Source: Piscicola geometra
Lineage: Eukaryota; Annelida; Clitellata; Hirudinida; Piscicolidae
DNA length: 64,000 bases
Direction: 5' to 3'
Assembly (NCBI GenBank): GCA_943735955.1
Contig: OX030955.1
Span: forward strand, 10,402,147-10,466,146
Part shown: piece by piece, positions 16,400-28,390 of the stretch
How the letters are laid out: every line of letters begins with the position of its first letter
Position numbering within the stretch: the first letter of the stretch is position 1
Program-made: the position numbers and the translations under genes
The notes under the pieces: generated by a model
Told to the model about the DNA's origin: nothing
The model's input: the letters and a program-made list of their open reading frames with translations, nothing else
Database searches by the model: none

Positions 16400-19300
16400 A
16401 AGCTTTGATAAAATAGTTTTAAAGATTGCGAGCACGAAAGAAGACAAAGGACACAAAAAATAGAAATAATTGTCTTTTCAGGCACTCAGATTGTTTCTAG
16501 TCGCTGCCAGGCATACGTGTGATAATGTATGGTGACGTGTGATCATGTGTGGTGGCGTTTTGGAATGTGTGGTGAAGTCGTAGTTTCAGTCGAAGGTTTT
16601 TGACACTTTCAGTATTAATAAAGAATATCGAGTTACGCTTTTGCATAAATCATTTTTGAATGTAGTTGTACTTAAAGGCTTGTTCTGGAACCCACTACTT
16701 CAATTATACTCATTTGGATAAATAGTTTGAATAACCTTGTTTATTTGTAGGTTTGAAAACATTTGGAATAGTTGAGAATGAATTGATTATGGAGATTTCT
16801 ATGAGCTATAATACATTAATTCGCGTCGAGCCAGTTCATCCCAGATTCTCATCAACAAGACAATGCACTAGATAAACTAATATGGAAAAAATTCACTGAC
16901 AAAAGAGGTTAGAGTTGTAAATACTGTCATTTGGAGAAAAATACGTTAATTCGTTGAGTGAGTAGAAAGGGGAGTTTTGATTTTAAGATTTTAAGGATGT
17001 TTTTGTGGCTTTATTGCGTTATGGTTTGTTATTAAGAGCGAAAACGCAAGACATCTCTTTGAAAAGCGAACCGAGACAAAACTGATGTTTTGAAGTCTTA
17101 GGAACCTCCTTGACGCGCATAAATACGATCATGAGGCTTCTTTGGCTATCTTGGTTTGTGAGATCTGCTTAGAGTTCATGTGGTTTTTATTTTCTAAGGG
17201 TTGACTCCGTTATATTTTTATGCCCTAGTTTCAAAACTTTATAAAAGATTTGATAAAATAATTTGTCTTCGTCTTCAAATAAATTTAATTTTGTTTTTTC
17301 TATTAATCTGATGATGAAAAATACGAGTGTAGGTATGAAAGACAACTATTTATTTTTAAATACTTTTGGAAGTTCGGCATGTTTACAAATTATAAAATCC
17401 TATTTATAAAAACTATTCATTACAATGTAATAAAAAATACAAAATACCCAACACAGGCGTTCCAAGATGAAATTCACAAAAAAGATCCAAAGGATTAAAT
17501 ATGAAGATCTAGTCAATACAGAAGAAAGAAAAATGCTTTTCAAATTGGGTTTTTAATGAAGAATAAATGTTATACTCATGGATCAAATTGAATGAATGAT
17601 GGGTTACAGGGTTGGTCGCATTTAAGTACATTTTTAATTTTATCTACTACGTTTTTTTGTACTTTTTGTTTAGTATTTGAGTGTGTTCTGTCGTGTGTCA
17701 TTATGTTTATTGTGTTTTTTGGAATTTTATACTGTGATTTTTCCCAGTTTTGTAATGTTGTATTTTATTTTCAGAATTGCCAAAAACACGTTTTGCGCTT
17801 GCAATTTAATTAAGAATTTCTAAGGTATAAAAGGTTACATAGGGAAAACAATGAAGGGTGAAAGGATGGTTGTTTGAAGAAGAGTGAAATTAGTGGATAA
17901 CTTAATAATGAAACGAAGAAGGTAACTGGAGGATGGAAAAGATTTTGATGAATAGGCTGTCTTCAAGAGAGTGATGGATGGATGAGTGGATTGGTGGACC
18001 AGATAGATTGAAGAATGAATAGATGAGTAAGATAAATTGAAGAATGAATGGATGGATGAAGAAGAATGAAAGGATAAGCCTGCTCTCAACTTTACGAGGC
18101 GCTGCAGGTAATTGAATCCTTGTTTGCTACCTCCATACGTCTTTCCCATTATTTTTTCACCTCATTCCTCGCTTTTTACATTCATTCTTTCAGTCGCTTC
18201 TGTCAAGATCTTTTTTTTATTTCCATCTTAACTTTCTTGATGGCTCTTGCAATTATATACACTTTTAATTTTATATTAGTTGGAAAAACATTTTTAATTT
18301 TAAAAAATAGTACTGAATTAATTTTCTCGAATCTAAAAACATTTATACAATTTATAAACATGTGTAACAAAATATTTTAAAATTTTGACAGCGATGAAAC
18401 TCGACTGATCCTTCATCATCATTGTAATAAAGCTATACTAGATTTTTATCCAGAAAAATTATTTTTAAATATCTAGACATTAAATTTACAACGTAAAGAT
18501 TTTTAATTAGCTCTATTTATATTTAAAATGTCACTTATATATTAATACTTTTTTTCCAGTTAATCATAAATTTTAAAAAAATTCAAAATAACTATTTATA
18601 TAAAAAATCAATTGCATTTTATAGATTAAAATACTCTTCATTCACTTTAAAAAAAACTATAAATTCAAACTTTGGTATAAAATTCTAAATTAATTGAACG
18701 AAAAATAAATTTACGAAGAATAAATTAAAATGAAATGGTAAATAAACCTTTTTTTGCTTTCATATATTCAAACTATTTAGAATTTTTTTGAAAACTTAAA
18801 GTAATTGTAAACTGTCATTCTTCTCTGAAATATGATACAATTATTTATACAATTTAAAATACGTTTCAATTTATAAAAAATTCTTTACTGAAACAGTTTT
18901 AAATGCGCTATTTTTTCATGTTTTCAATAAAAAAAATAAACTATTCAATGTTTTAATTTAACTTATTAAGAAACGATGATAATCATTCGCGTGCATTGCC
19001 TTAATCTTTAGTGAGTTCAAATCGTTTATGGCACCACCATTTCTATCTTAAGCAACCGATACGCCGTTTCAGACTTTGCGTAAAGAAAGCAATTGTTTAA
19101 AAAAATATGTTAAATATGATTTTTATGAAGTTTTAGTCTCAAAAATTTTTTGAATCTAACTCAGGCTGATTTAAGATTTTTTAGAAATATTCTCAGGGCC
19201 TCATTTTATCTCTGTGACTGAATTTGATGTTACATGCTAATGATAAAGCATAAAATTCATTGAATAACTGGAGAAAAAAACTTTTAAATTGATGGTTTTG

Positions 19301-19700
19301 AAGTGAACACAAAAACGTTTGAAAATTTATTTGGAAACACAATAATTGAAACCATAATGACTGCGAATTCACGCCTCCAATGAAGTAGACAAAGTTAAAC
19401 AAGAACCAATATTTCTAGAGTAATATTGAAATAGGATTTCAAACACATTTGCCGGTAAGTTTCAATGTTTTCATTAAGGGAATGATTATGCTGCATTGTA
19501 AAAACGATGAAAAAAAAATGGAACTTTGTTTAATAAATATTTTACTCGTTTTAATTAAAAAATTCCCAGTCTAATTGAATAATTAGGAACTTATTTTCCA
19601 CTTAAAGTTTATAATTCTCTTTAAACTACTTGTGGAGAGTTCAGATAGATCTTTGGACGCTTCATAAGCGTTATTAAGAACATTGTTTTTGCCACAACTG
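16400..19700. other. Gene-free AT-rich sequence
   Basis: No coding feature is supported. A GGAT/GAATG-rich degenerate tract lies at about 17900-18080. The stretch 18400-19190 is extremely AT-rich. The right end is the downstream flank of the minus-strand membrane-protein gene. Confidence 0.5.
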
Positions 19701-19702
19701 TA

Positions 19703-19708
19703 TTTATT
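19703..19708 (-). terminator. Poly(A) signal AATAAA of the SUEL-CUB gene
   Basis: TTTATT on plus is AATAAA on minus, 71 bp downstream of the stop codon at 19779. It is the closest canonical signal, so the likely cleavage site lies just beyond it. Confidence 0.5.
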
Positions 19709-19778
19709 CAAGCTTATCAAATATTTTTCACTGCGAATATAAATGCTATTTTCAAATCTCCAAATGCCACGGCTTGCT

Positions 19779-21761
19779 TCACACATTAAGCGGAGTGATG
19801 TGGTTTTCATGGAAGTATTCTTTATGGAGAAGGTTGCAGTTCGAGTTGTTGTCACCAACGATGTTAACCTTGTTGCCAAGCAACCGATTGTGACTTCCGT
19901 TGCTGTCCTTCAGTAACAACTGGCTTTCGACGCAATCAGCGTTGGAGTCGTAGCTGACACTTTGACCTAGATTCTCGTGCGCTGGTTGGTCGCTGGACCA
20001 GGTATATAGGGCACCGGTCATATTTGATGTGTTGCGTAAGAGGATGACGTCGTTGGCCGAATGTGGAGAAGCGGAAAAAGGTTGATCCGGAAGTTGTGAT
20101 GCTGAAAACTTGGGAGATATGTTCTGGCTTTTTCTATGTTGTTGATGTTGTTTTATAAATTTTATTGTAAAAATTAGCTAACTCTAAACAACAAAACTAA
20201 CAGCAAAAAAATCGTAACAACTACTCACAATGCAGATGACCTGCTGTACTTGACGATTAGGACGAGAAGAATGAAGATGATGATGATTGCCGTGATGATC
20301 GTTCCCACTAAGCCTGCGTCATTTAAGTTATAACGGGATAAATGCTTTTATGCTTTCGAGCGTTAGTTTTATTTACTTATTTGTTTTTTTGTTGATGTGA
20401 TTCTTGTGTTGCGTTTAAATAATTTTAAGAAAAAATGTATGCGATTAAATTTTTTTCTTGATTGAAATGTGCTTGTGCAATATTGGAAGTCGTATGTGCT
20501 TTCTGCTGTACCGTTTAAAAACCATGTAACATTCGCACTTGTGAGTTCACATTGAATATATTATTCATGTGAAACGCTGTAAACCCACAAAGTTTGAAAA
20601 AACATATTTAAAAATGTAAGGCTTTTCATTTTTGATGTTACAATTTTATATATTTTCTTTTGAAAATGTCACAAATTTTAAGATAGTAAGTCAAATTATT
20701 TCCTCTATTTGTTAAAAACATTCTTTAAATAATTTTAAACAATTTTAAATGGAATTTTTTATGGTAGCTTCAGAGTGAATAAGAGCTGGTTCAATGGGCG
20801 TGCTTTGTCTTTCATAGTTCTTTCAATCTTTTTTTCAAAGATCTTCATTTTATGAAAAATAAGTTTTTTCTGATTGATCAGCTCGGATTAAAAAAAGAAA
20901 ATGAGTGAAGTTTCATTTGGGAAAAATGAAGTAACAGGCTTTATGCCCGAGTAAGAGGGCACAAAACGGACCAAAAACCCCTAGTAAGATAAGTTGCAAC
21001 TTAGTTGCATACGAGATAAGAAATGGAAGAAGTAATAAAAAAGGATTTTTCGGATTATTGAATAGCACCAAGAGATATCTTGGCCTCTGCAATCGACGCA
21101 ATTGAAATTAACTTCGTTATTGTATTTAGTTATTTCCAATTTTCGTAAATTAGTATTTTATAAAAAACTTTATTTTGAATTTATTTTGAATTGCAATTGG
21201 TAGAGGCAATATTTAACTGCGATCTTCAAAGTTTAAATTTTAATTAAAACATTAACTAAAGTAATTGAGAGTTTTTAATCTTCAACGTTCCCATGTAACA
21301 ATGAAGTGGAAGAAATGAAAAATATTAATCTTCATGAATGTAAAGGGAAGAGAATCAATAAGTGAATTATTTAGTGAGCAAATACAAATGAATTACCAGA
21401 ATGATTAAAGTTGGAGAAAGTGTCAACGTTGAAAAAGAGAAATCAAAAGGTATAAAAAAATAATATTTAGAAAATGATGAAAATTTTTTTAAAAGATTTT
21501 AATGACCTGCAAACTCGATAATTTTCTCGTCAGAGATACTGGAGTCTTCGAAGTGAGTCCTGGGCTCCTGGAACTGGAGGTTTTTGAGCCTGCTGTGGGC
21601 GATTAGATGCTCGTCTTTCCAATAGATGCTGTCGCGGTAGTTTTTGTGGTCATTTTCATTGTTGTTGTTGTTGTTGGAAGACGCGTCCTTGTCGTATCGT
21701 TGTTTGTGTCGTTGAATCGATTCGATTGTTTTGCGTGTTGTTGGCATTTTTGTTGTTGTTC
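19779..21761 (-). other. Stalk, transmembrane helix and cytoplasmic tail exons
   Basis: Exon 21761-21507 encodes a Thr/Asn-rich, highly polar stalk ending EKIIEFA. Exon 20313-20229 encodes GLVGTIITAIIIIFILLVLI followed by VKYSR, a clear membrane helix with basic stop-transfer residues. The last exon encodes the tail. It contains ESQLLL, which fits the acidic dileucine sorting motif, and ends in LNV, which fits a class II PDZ ligand. Both motif readings are inference. An alternative frame of the stalk exon reads Gln/Thr-rich but is not phase-compatible with the membrane exon. Confidence 0.8.
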
Positions 21762-24700
21762 CTGAAAAGCAAGAACAGCGATTTTAACGAAAAATTGAAT
21801 TTTAATCGCGAAATACAAATTAAAACGATTAAAACTCTCTCTGGGGGTCTTGTAAAACCATTCGAAGTGCGTGATAAAATTGTCAGTGTTTGACTAAGGT
21901 TTGGGCGCTGCTCTATTGGAACTGATATCGATCCCAAATCCCAATTGCTGTTCTGACACTACTGATCTTATGAATTTGTAAAAACATTCTCAATATAATA
22001 ACCGTAGGTGTCAAGTATTAATTATTTGATGTTTATTCTTATGTCTGTACATCTTATTCTTATTTCTTCTTTTATCAAACATCTTTCAAGTCGTTATTTA
22101 TTTGCACTCATGACTTATTGATTCGTAACATTAATTGTGATGGTTGGATGGTGTGGCGGATGGTGCTGTGGATGGAAAGAAAAAAGTGGGATCGATAGAA
22201 ATGAATGGTAGGTCGTGGAAACAGGCCCGTAGTTTAGAGATGCACGATATTCATAAGAGGCTTTCAGTTTGTTTTATTTGCAGTTAACCCATTAATGCTC
22301 AATGATTCCTACATGATAATTAGATAGGTTCAAAAATTAGAACCCGGGTACCCGAAAAAATCCCGAAAAAATCATTGTGCGCTCTAAGATGACTTGCCTA
22401 CGCCGGCTGCTTTAAAAACATTTATTATTATATTTTTTCACTTTTAGTTTTTATTGAAAATTTTACATTTTGAAATGTCATCAAGAATACTCAAATAAAT
22501 GCTAGTATTTCGGTTGCATCGGCTCCAAAGAAGCTCAAACAAGTATCTCTTAACTAAAGATTGGTGTGTGCCGCAATAGAGCTTATTTTGCATCGTGTTA
22601 ACGTGCCAGAAAATTTCTATGGTTTGTGTGTGAGATTTGGTCAACGGATCCACAGATTTTTCTGTATGATTACCCATATTAATAGATCAATGATCATTGG
22701 ATCATATGAGGTCTTCGGGTCAGAAACGAGAGTCAAAAGCGTGAAAAACTTATTTTAACTTATAAAATTCAATATTAGCTTTTAATTTCAGTTTTTAACT
22801 ATTAATTTAAATTTTTTTCTAACAAAAACTTATTTCGAGAGCGTCAAGAAATTCATTTTGAAATTAAGTTTCCATTTTTAGTTCTTAATTCAACTTTTAA
22901 CTTCAATTTCAATCTATATAATATATTATAGTTTAGTTTTATATTTCAGTTCAATAGGGTTTATGCCACGTGAATAATATTCGTCGTTGTTTTGTATTGT
23001 ATTCAATGTGCCTTGATTAATGTGAATTTAATTAAAAGAGAAACAATGGTGCTGTAGGACCTACAGTGTAGGTCATCTTGGAACAAACCACCAATTTTAA
23101 TTATCCAAACGCAAAAAGTAAAATTATGATAATTATAAATCAGCGAGAAAATTATTAAAAACTAAGTATCTGATTAATAAATAGAAAAAATATATATATC
23201 GAATTACTTTTTTTTATACGTAAAAAGCGTAATTAAGTGTATTGGAGTTGATGAATATGTTCAGAAGGTAATTTAAAAATCTTAAATTCAATTTTGGAAG
23301 TTTTTAAAACTCATGAAATGACAAAAATTATAACTTTTACTCACCACCGTACATCAATATTTTTTTCAAAAATAGTTTACATTTTCATTTTTGCACAGAC
23401 ACATTTAACACTCCTAATAACCCATTTCATTCCCATCCCCAAACCCACCTTCTGAGCAGTTCACTTTATCCAATTCTTTCCACTCTTTTGTTTCTTGATT
23501 ACAACTTTTGAAAAATATTTAATCCATCATTAAATCAGTTCCACTTTCATTCCATCCATCATTCCATTCTTTTATTCATCACTTCATCATTCATCTCATC
23601 CATCTGTCCATCACTCCACATATCTATTCATCCATCACAATCTTCCATTTAACGAAATTCGAATGAATTGAATTTAAATGTGAAACACATGTTTTTTTAT
23701 GTATAGTTTTATGGCAATGTGTTTAACTTGCAAACGCAAAAGACTTGTAGGCGGACAAAAGAAAATAATATTTTTATTTAAATTTTAAATAAATCATTTT
23801 TAAAGCTTTTACTTCTTTTTTCTAGCACTTTTTAGTTTTACTCCTACGTAGAAAATTGTTTTGGCTTTCTGAGTAATAAAATATTAAATTAACATTGTCA
23901 AATACATTAGCCTTCTGGCTTCAGAATCAATACTAATAGCTTTTTCATCAAACTCCAGCATTTCTTTTTCTTCCATACTATTATTTTCACTTAAAAAACT
24001 TTCTCAAGAATGCGCATTAAGAATTCGTCGTCTCAACGCATGCAATGCCGCTGAGCTTTTAAGATGTGCTAATGCCAGATGTTTTTTTCATTCATCATAC
24101 GCAACGCTTTCTTTTCGGAGTGTCTGTCGTTATTTGTAGTGGGATTGAAAATATATTATGAAAAAGCGTATTGTTGTTTTAAGATTCTGCTATAGTGCTA
24201 TTCAAAAAAATTTCAAATATTATAAAGATTTCAAATCCTATTTAGTTTTTCCAACACCATCAAAACACGATTATCACATCACCACCATCCCAAACTACTA
24301 TCTCTACATTACCATTACAACAACATCATCATAACCCCCCTCCCCCCCCCCCCCCAGTACTTGAGAGAGAATGATTTGAGTGAGTTGTTGGTGCAGGCGA
24401 CAGTGATGCTTTTGAAGTTCCTGCTGATGAAGAAAAGCCTCTTAGGAAGGGTGGGCCACGCGCAACCAACCACTGTGTGTTCGAGGATGGTTTGAGAGTA
24501 CAAATCGAATGTTTCAACTCATTATACAATTTTAATAATTTTATATTCCCTTTATTATTAAATTCTTAAAAAGACTACTTCGATTATCTTGATATTCCTC
24601 AAAACTCTCTTTTTATATCGAATCTTTATGTCTTTTCAAAGCACCCACCGTGGTACTGCACGACGAAACGGACAGCCTCCTTCATTTCTTGCAGCACCAG

Positions 24701-27477
24701 TTCCACTGAGTTACTCTTCGACTCGTAAACTCCCGAAACTCTCTTCTCACCACCTCCGCACAGCAAGACTCTTTTGCTGTGGTTCAGTAGTTTATAGAAT
24801 GATTCTGGAGGCTGAAGGAAGAAATTCAACATTTAATTCAGACGCGAGGCTTTTTAATTCATAAATCGACAAAATGTGGGTGTTATAGAAATATTTTAGA
24901 ATAAAATAATAAATTAGGCATAAACATGATGTGATCTTTGAACTTTCGCCGCCTATTGTTCATAGCAAATGAGACTAAACACAGATTTTCGTCAATAGCA
25001 TACAAAATTATGTTTCAGAGCGCATGTCACGCAAGCTGACAGATTCTATAGCACCTGTGAGTAGGTTGAAGCGACTCACTGATCACACCGTACTGATAGT
25101 GAGAACACCGAACGTTGGAATAGCTGGAAGCTAAAATGTCGGTGGTTTTAGTAGGTGGAGCTTTTTCGTTGTTTAGAGGATAGTTCCTGGCATGGGCTTT
25201 ATTGAAATTATTAGAGTATTTTGCGGTGGAGTGTTTGCTTATAGTTGTTGGTTGAATGTTTTGTAGATTCCAACTAGCGTGGTGAATGTCGGTGTTATTA
25301 ATTGAAATTCTTTTATTTATTCTCGCGTCGATATACTGCCTGTTATTTACGCCACTGACATCAATATCGTAGTCCATACTTGTCTCGTGTGTAATCAACT
25401 CACCATTTATCTGATCATAACTATTCGAAACAACATTCTTAAGCCGTACACCACCCTCACCCGCGCTTCTGCTTTTGTTGTTGTTGCTGAGACTAATACG
25501 CTCTGAGTACAGAATTTCTTCATTTACTTTCCCAGAACCACTTTTCATACTGTTAGAAGAACTCAGGTGTTGGTGGTTGGAACTGGAGCTTTCATTATGA
25601 ACGTCTCTAGTTCGTCCATTATCGACAGACGCGCTGATTGCATTGTCGTCAGTCATTTCATCTTCTTTTGTGAACTTTGGTATGTAACTCAGATCGGCTG
25701 AGAAGTCGTAAAGTGTAATGAGAATTCGTTGTCCAGGCTTTCCGAAAATAGTCCACTTTTGAATGAGATCCTGACACACTTTCCCTGCCTCGGACCTCAC
25801 TTCGTTGAAGATGTAGCCATTTTCGTTGTGCCGTTGGTTGATTTCAGCGTTCTGGCAATGAGGTAGTCTTAGCTTGTTTTCCACTGTGGTGGTTAGATTT
25901 TATTTAGTTTTTGAGGTGCTAGAGGAAGAACTTTTAGTGAATATATTAAATATATTATGAAACCATAAAACTTTGTAATGTATTTGAAAATGCATGATGG
26001 GTGGATTAAGTGATGGAAAGAATGCTCATGCGGGTATTCTCATAGGTTTTTGGATGTAGGTTAATTAGGTTTGAGTCTGCTATAAAGGTATTGGATTCTA
26101 CGGAGACGCAGATTAGGTTCTGTTTTAAGTGCGTAATTGACTTACGCGCCCTCGTGCAAACAGCCATTCTCTCTTTTTCATCAACTCGCTTCTTTATCCT
26201 TCTTTGAATTGCAACTCTACGCAAACACTATCTCTCTTTCACGCATTCAAACACGTTTAGCACCCAGCATACGGGCACGTGTTACATACCAGCACACATT
26301 GAGACATAGAAAACTGGCCACGAGACGCACATTTGAGGCAGGCGTATCGAGCTTCGAGGTAGGCCTTCAACTCCTTGTTGCAGGGAGCACTCTTTTCAAA
26401 GTCTGCGTCAGGAACCCTGGTGGATCGGTGGTTGTAGGATTCGCCAAGGTGGTCGTCAAGGTTTTGTAAATTCATAAATTTTAAAAATTAGCTATATAAA
26501 CTTTAATGTGTACATTTTTGAAATTCAACAAAATTTTCGTTTAGTGAAGTTTGATTATAAATGTCCACTTGAAGTGTTAAATGGAAAGGCTTATTTCTGG
26601 TATAGATGAAAAATGGTAAATTTTAAACATGATATATTTCGCTTTAAAAGGATAATAGTGAGAGTAGAAATTATGAAAATAAATGAAGAAGTAACAGAAG
26701 TACTAGTAAGATTCTTAGTAGTAATAAACATTTTGTTTTTGTTGTATACGACAAGAGAGCGGAGTAAAGAAGAAGAAGCCGATCGGGAGAATATTGAGTG
26801 GTTTTAGGAGTCATGAACCGAGTATCATGCATAAAAAACCTTTTTTGAATGTCAAATAAACTATTTAAAACAATATTAACAAGATAAGTAAAAATTTTAA
26901 AAATCTAAATTTAAATTATACAAAATCTTTTAAACAGGTTTAATAAATACTTCAAACAAATAAATATTTCAACTTTATCTAAATATACAAGGACCAACTT
27001 AGTTAAAACATAAGAAACAAACAACAAAAATAGCATGAAAAGAATCAAACGGCAATTAGCACCTTAATTCGCACACTTGACTGCCCGAGCACTTCCGGTC
27101 TGCTATTTTTATGACGTCACTGTAACACTCTATGTTTCCCATGTCATACTCCACACACCTGGAGGGTTGGAGAATGTCGACAACTTTTAATTCTTATTTC
27201 ACCTTGAAGGATCTTCTAGAAGAATTTTAAAAATAGGGTTTTGGTTATAATGAAAATATCATAAATATATCTTCCTTACGAAGCTAGATTTGTCTCTGAT
27301 TTTTAATTCAGAATAAAATTGCAGCACTACAATGAAACATCGTGAAAATAATTTCAGCCCACCTTCCAAGCCGCATTCTTCCATACAGGGCTTTGGTCAT
27401 CATGACGACGTGCCCCTGCGGACACTGTGCCCTGAGAACCTCCGTGTCGCAGTACTCGAAGACTTTGTTGGGTGTGT
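19779..27477 (-). CDS. SUEL-lectin + CUB-like single-pass membrane protein (5' incomplete, 10 exons)
   Basis: Ten exons with matching phases and GT..AG borders: 27477-27363, 27158-27063, 26416-26331, 25883-25080, 24804-24649, 24472-24361, 23504-23449, 21761-21507, 20313-20229 and 20133-19779 (stop). They encode about 706 residues; the upstream exon with start codon and signal peptide was not found. Residues 8-98 are a galactose-binding (SUEL) lectin domain as in latrophilin and EVA-1 proteins. Residues 109-423 are a CUB-like domain carrying a 195-residue insertion. Next come a short Cys-Trp-Cys segment, a Thr/Asn-rich stalk, one transmembrane helix (561-582) and a 124-residue tail. The order indicates a type I cell-surface protein binding glycans or protein partners. 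Its ligand is unknown. Homologous uncharacterised SUEL-CUB proteins are remembered from arthropods (established knowledge, not searched). The exact splice site of the 56-nt exon is the least certain point. Confidence 0.83.
22957..23004 (+). mobile_element. SINE 3' end with TTGTA-type tail
   Basis: GGGTTTATGCCACGTGAATA followed by a TTGT/TTGTATTGTATT tail. It matches the end of a longer copy at 36290-36456, where GGGTTTACGCCACGTTAATA precedes the same tail. Sits in the 1687-bp intron of the SUEL-CUB gene. Confidence 0.6.
24649..25883 (-). other. Domain: CUB-like region split by a long low-complexity insert
   Basis: The N-terminal half ends with KPGQRILITLYDFS (residues 148-161) and the C-terminal half begins with CSHYQYGVI (359-367). 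The next exon supplies RVLLCGGGEKRVSGVYESKS followed by VRFVVQYH, typical of the last CUB strands. Between the halves lie about 195 residues rich in Ser, Asn and Asp, all within the 804-nt exon. The preferred donor of that exon is GTGAGT at 25079, which leaves the phase needed for the acceptor at 24805. The later AG|GTGCTA site is out of phase. Confidence 0.8.
26331..27477 (-). other. Domain: SUEL (Gal_lectin) region, three exons
   Basis: Exon one gives FEYCDTEVLRAQCPQGHVV and ALYGR, exon two DVIKIADRKCSGSQVCEL, exon three CNKELKAYLEARYACL. These are the signature segments of the domain: paired cysteines, the YGR turn, the C-x-G-x-x-x-C segment and the C...YLE.RY.C ending. Exon joints split Arg codons (AG|G) at both internal junctions, which preserves frame exactly. 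The domain binds galactose or rhamnose in sea urchin egg lectin and binds protein partners in latrophilins; which applies here is unknown. Confidence 0.88.
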
Positions 27478-27588
27478 CTGGCATGGATAGTGGTAGAAAG
27501 TTGGCAAGATTTAGTGAAGGGCGTGTATTTGAGAGTGAATAAATGGGTGGTAAGAAGGTAGTAGGGAATCGAATGGTTTGCGGTGAAT

Positions 27589-27800
27589 TATCAGAATGAT
27601 GGTGGTGGTGGTTGTTGGGTGATATATAGAAAAAAAATAATAAATAGTAGTTTGATATTTTGTATAATTAAGTTTTTTTTTAATTGTATGTGGATGAGAA
27701 AGAGAGTTTTTTCGGAGTATTAGAATGATAGTGGTGGTTGTTGGGTGGTGAATAGAATTTTTTTTATTAAATAGTATTTTAATATTTAAAAAAAATTAGT
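27589..27800. repeat. Diverged tandem duplication, period about 129 bp
   Basis: AGAATGATGGTGGTGG..GGTTGTTGGGTG near 27594 recurs as AGAATGATAGTGGTGG..TTGTTGGGTG near 27723, each followed by a run of A or T and TAAATAGTA. The copies differ by substitutions and indels. Confidence 0.55.
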
Positions 27801-28347
27801 TTTGGGAAAAAAAGTGAAAAGTTTTTGTTAGGAGTAATGGCTTTTTGATGAGTGGAAGAATGGATATGGCATGTGTGTAAAGATTACGTTTGGTTAGATG
27901 AGATATGAAGTGGAAACTTAGGTGATAATAAAATATAATAAGTAGAGTGACCTGGGAATGTGTCTAATGTGAATGGAGTGGAAAGTGAAGGATTGATGTT
28001 TTAAGGAGCAAAGATGTTGGATAAAAGATTGTGAATGAAAAAAGAAAACATTATAAAATGATAACTTAAAGTAGAATGACTAATGGAAGAAGATGCAGTA
28101 ATCTGAAATATGGAGTGTGAAAAATAGATTTAGTTACAATAAGTAATTTGGTGGTTCTTTCAAATTCATTAATGCATCGTAAGACAAAGTGGGCCCATTG
28201 TTGTAATATTTTTTTATAAGTGAAAAACGGCTCTAGAATTTGAATCTTTTTTTAACTTCCAAGTTGTGTTTGATGACATAAAGAACATTTATATTGTGCC
28301 GAGTGAAGTGATGTAGTTTTGATCGGTGTGATGAGAAGTAGAGTGTG

Positions 28348-28390
28348 TAGTGTGGTGTGGTTTGGTGTGGTGTGGTGTGGTGTGGTGTGA
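28348..28390. repeat. (GTGTG)n pentanucleotide array
   Basis: About eight units of TGTGG with one TTTGG variant. Confidence 0.85.

Noticed and set aside
21603..21818. Gln/Thr-rich alternative frame of the stalk exon, which looks like a mucin stalk
   Set aside because: It ends in a stop before the donor and is not in phase with the transmembrane exon; the other frame is.
22444..22677. A 77-codon minus-strand frame in an intron of the SUEL-CUB gene
   Set aside because: Protein-like in part, but no family recognised, no splice borders in phase, and it is not needed for the gene model.
25027..25080. Extension of the CUB exon past 25080 to a stop at 25027
   Set aside because: The GTGAGT donor at 25079 keeps phase with the next exon; the extension would lose the C-terminal CUB half.
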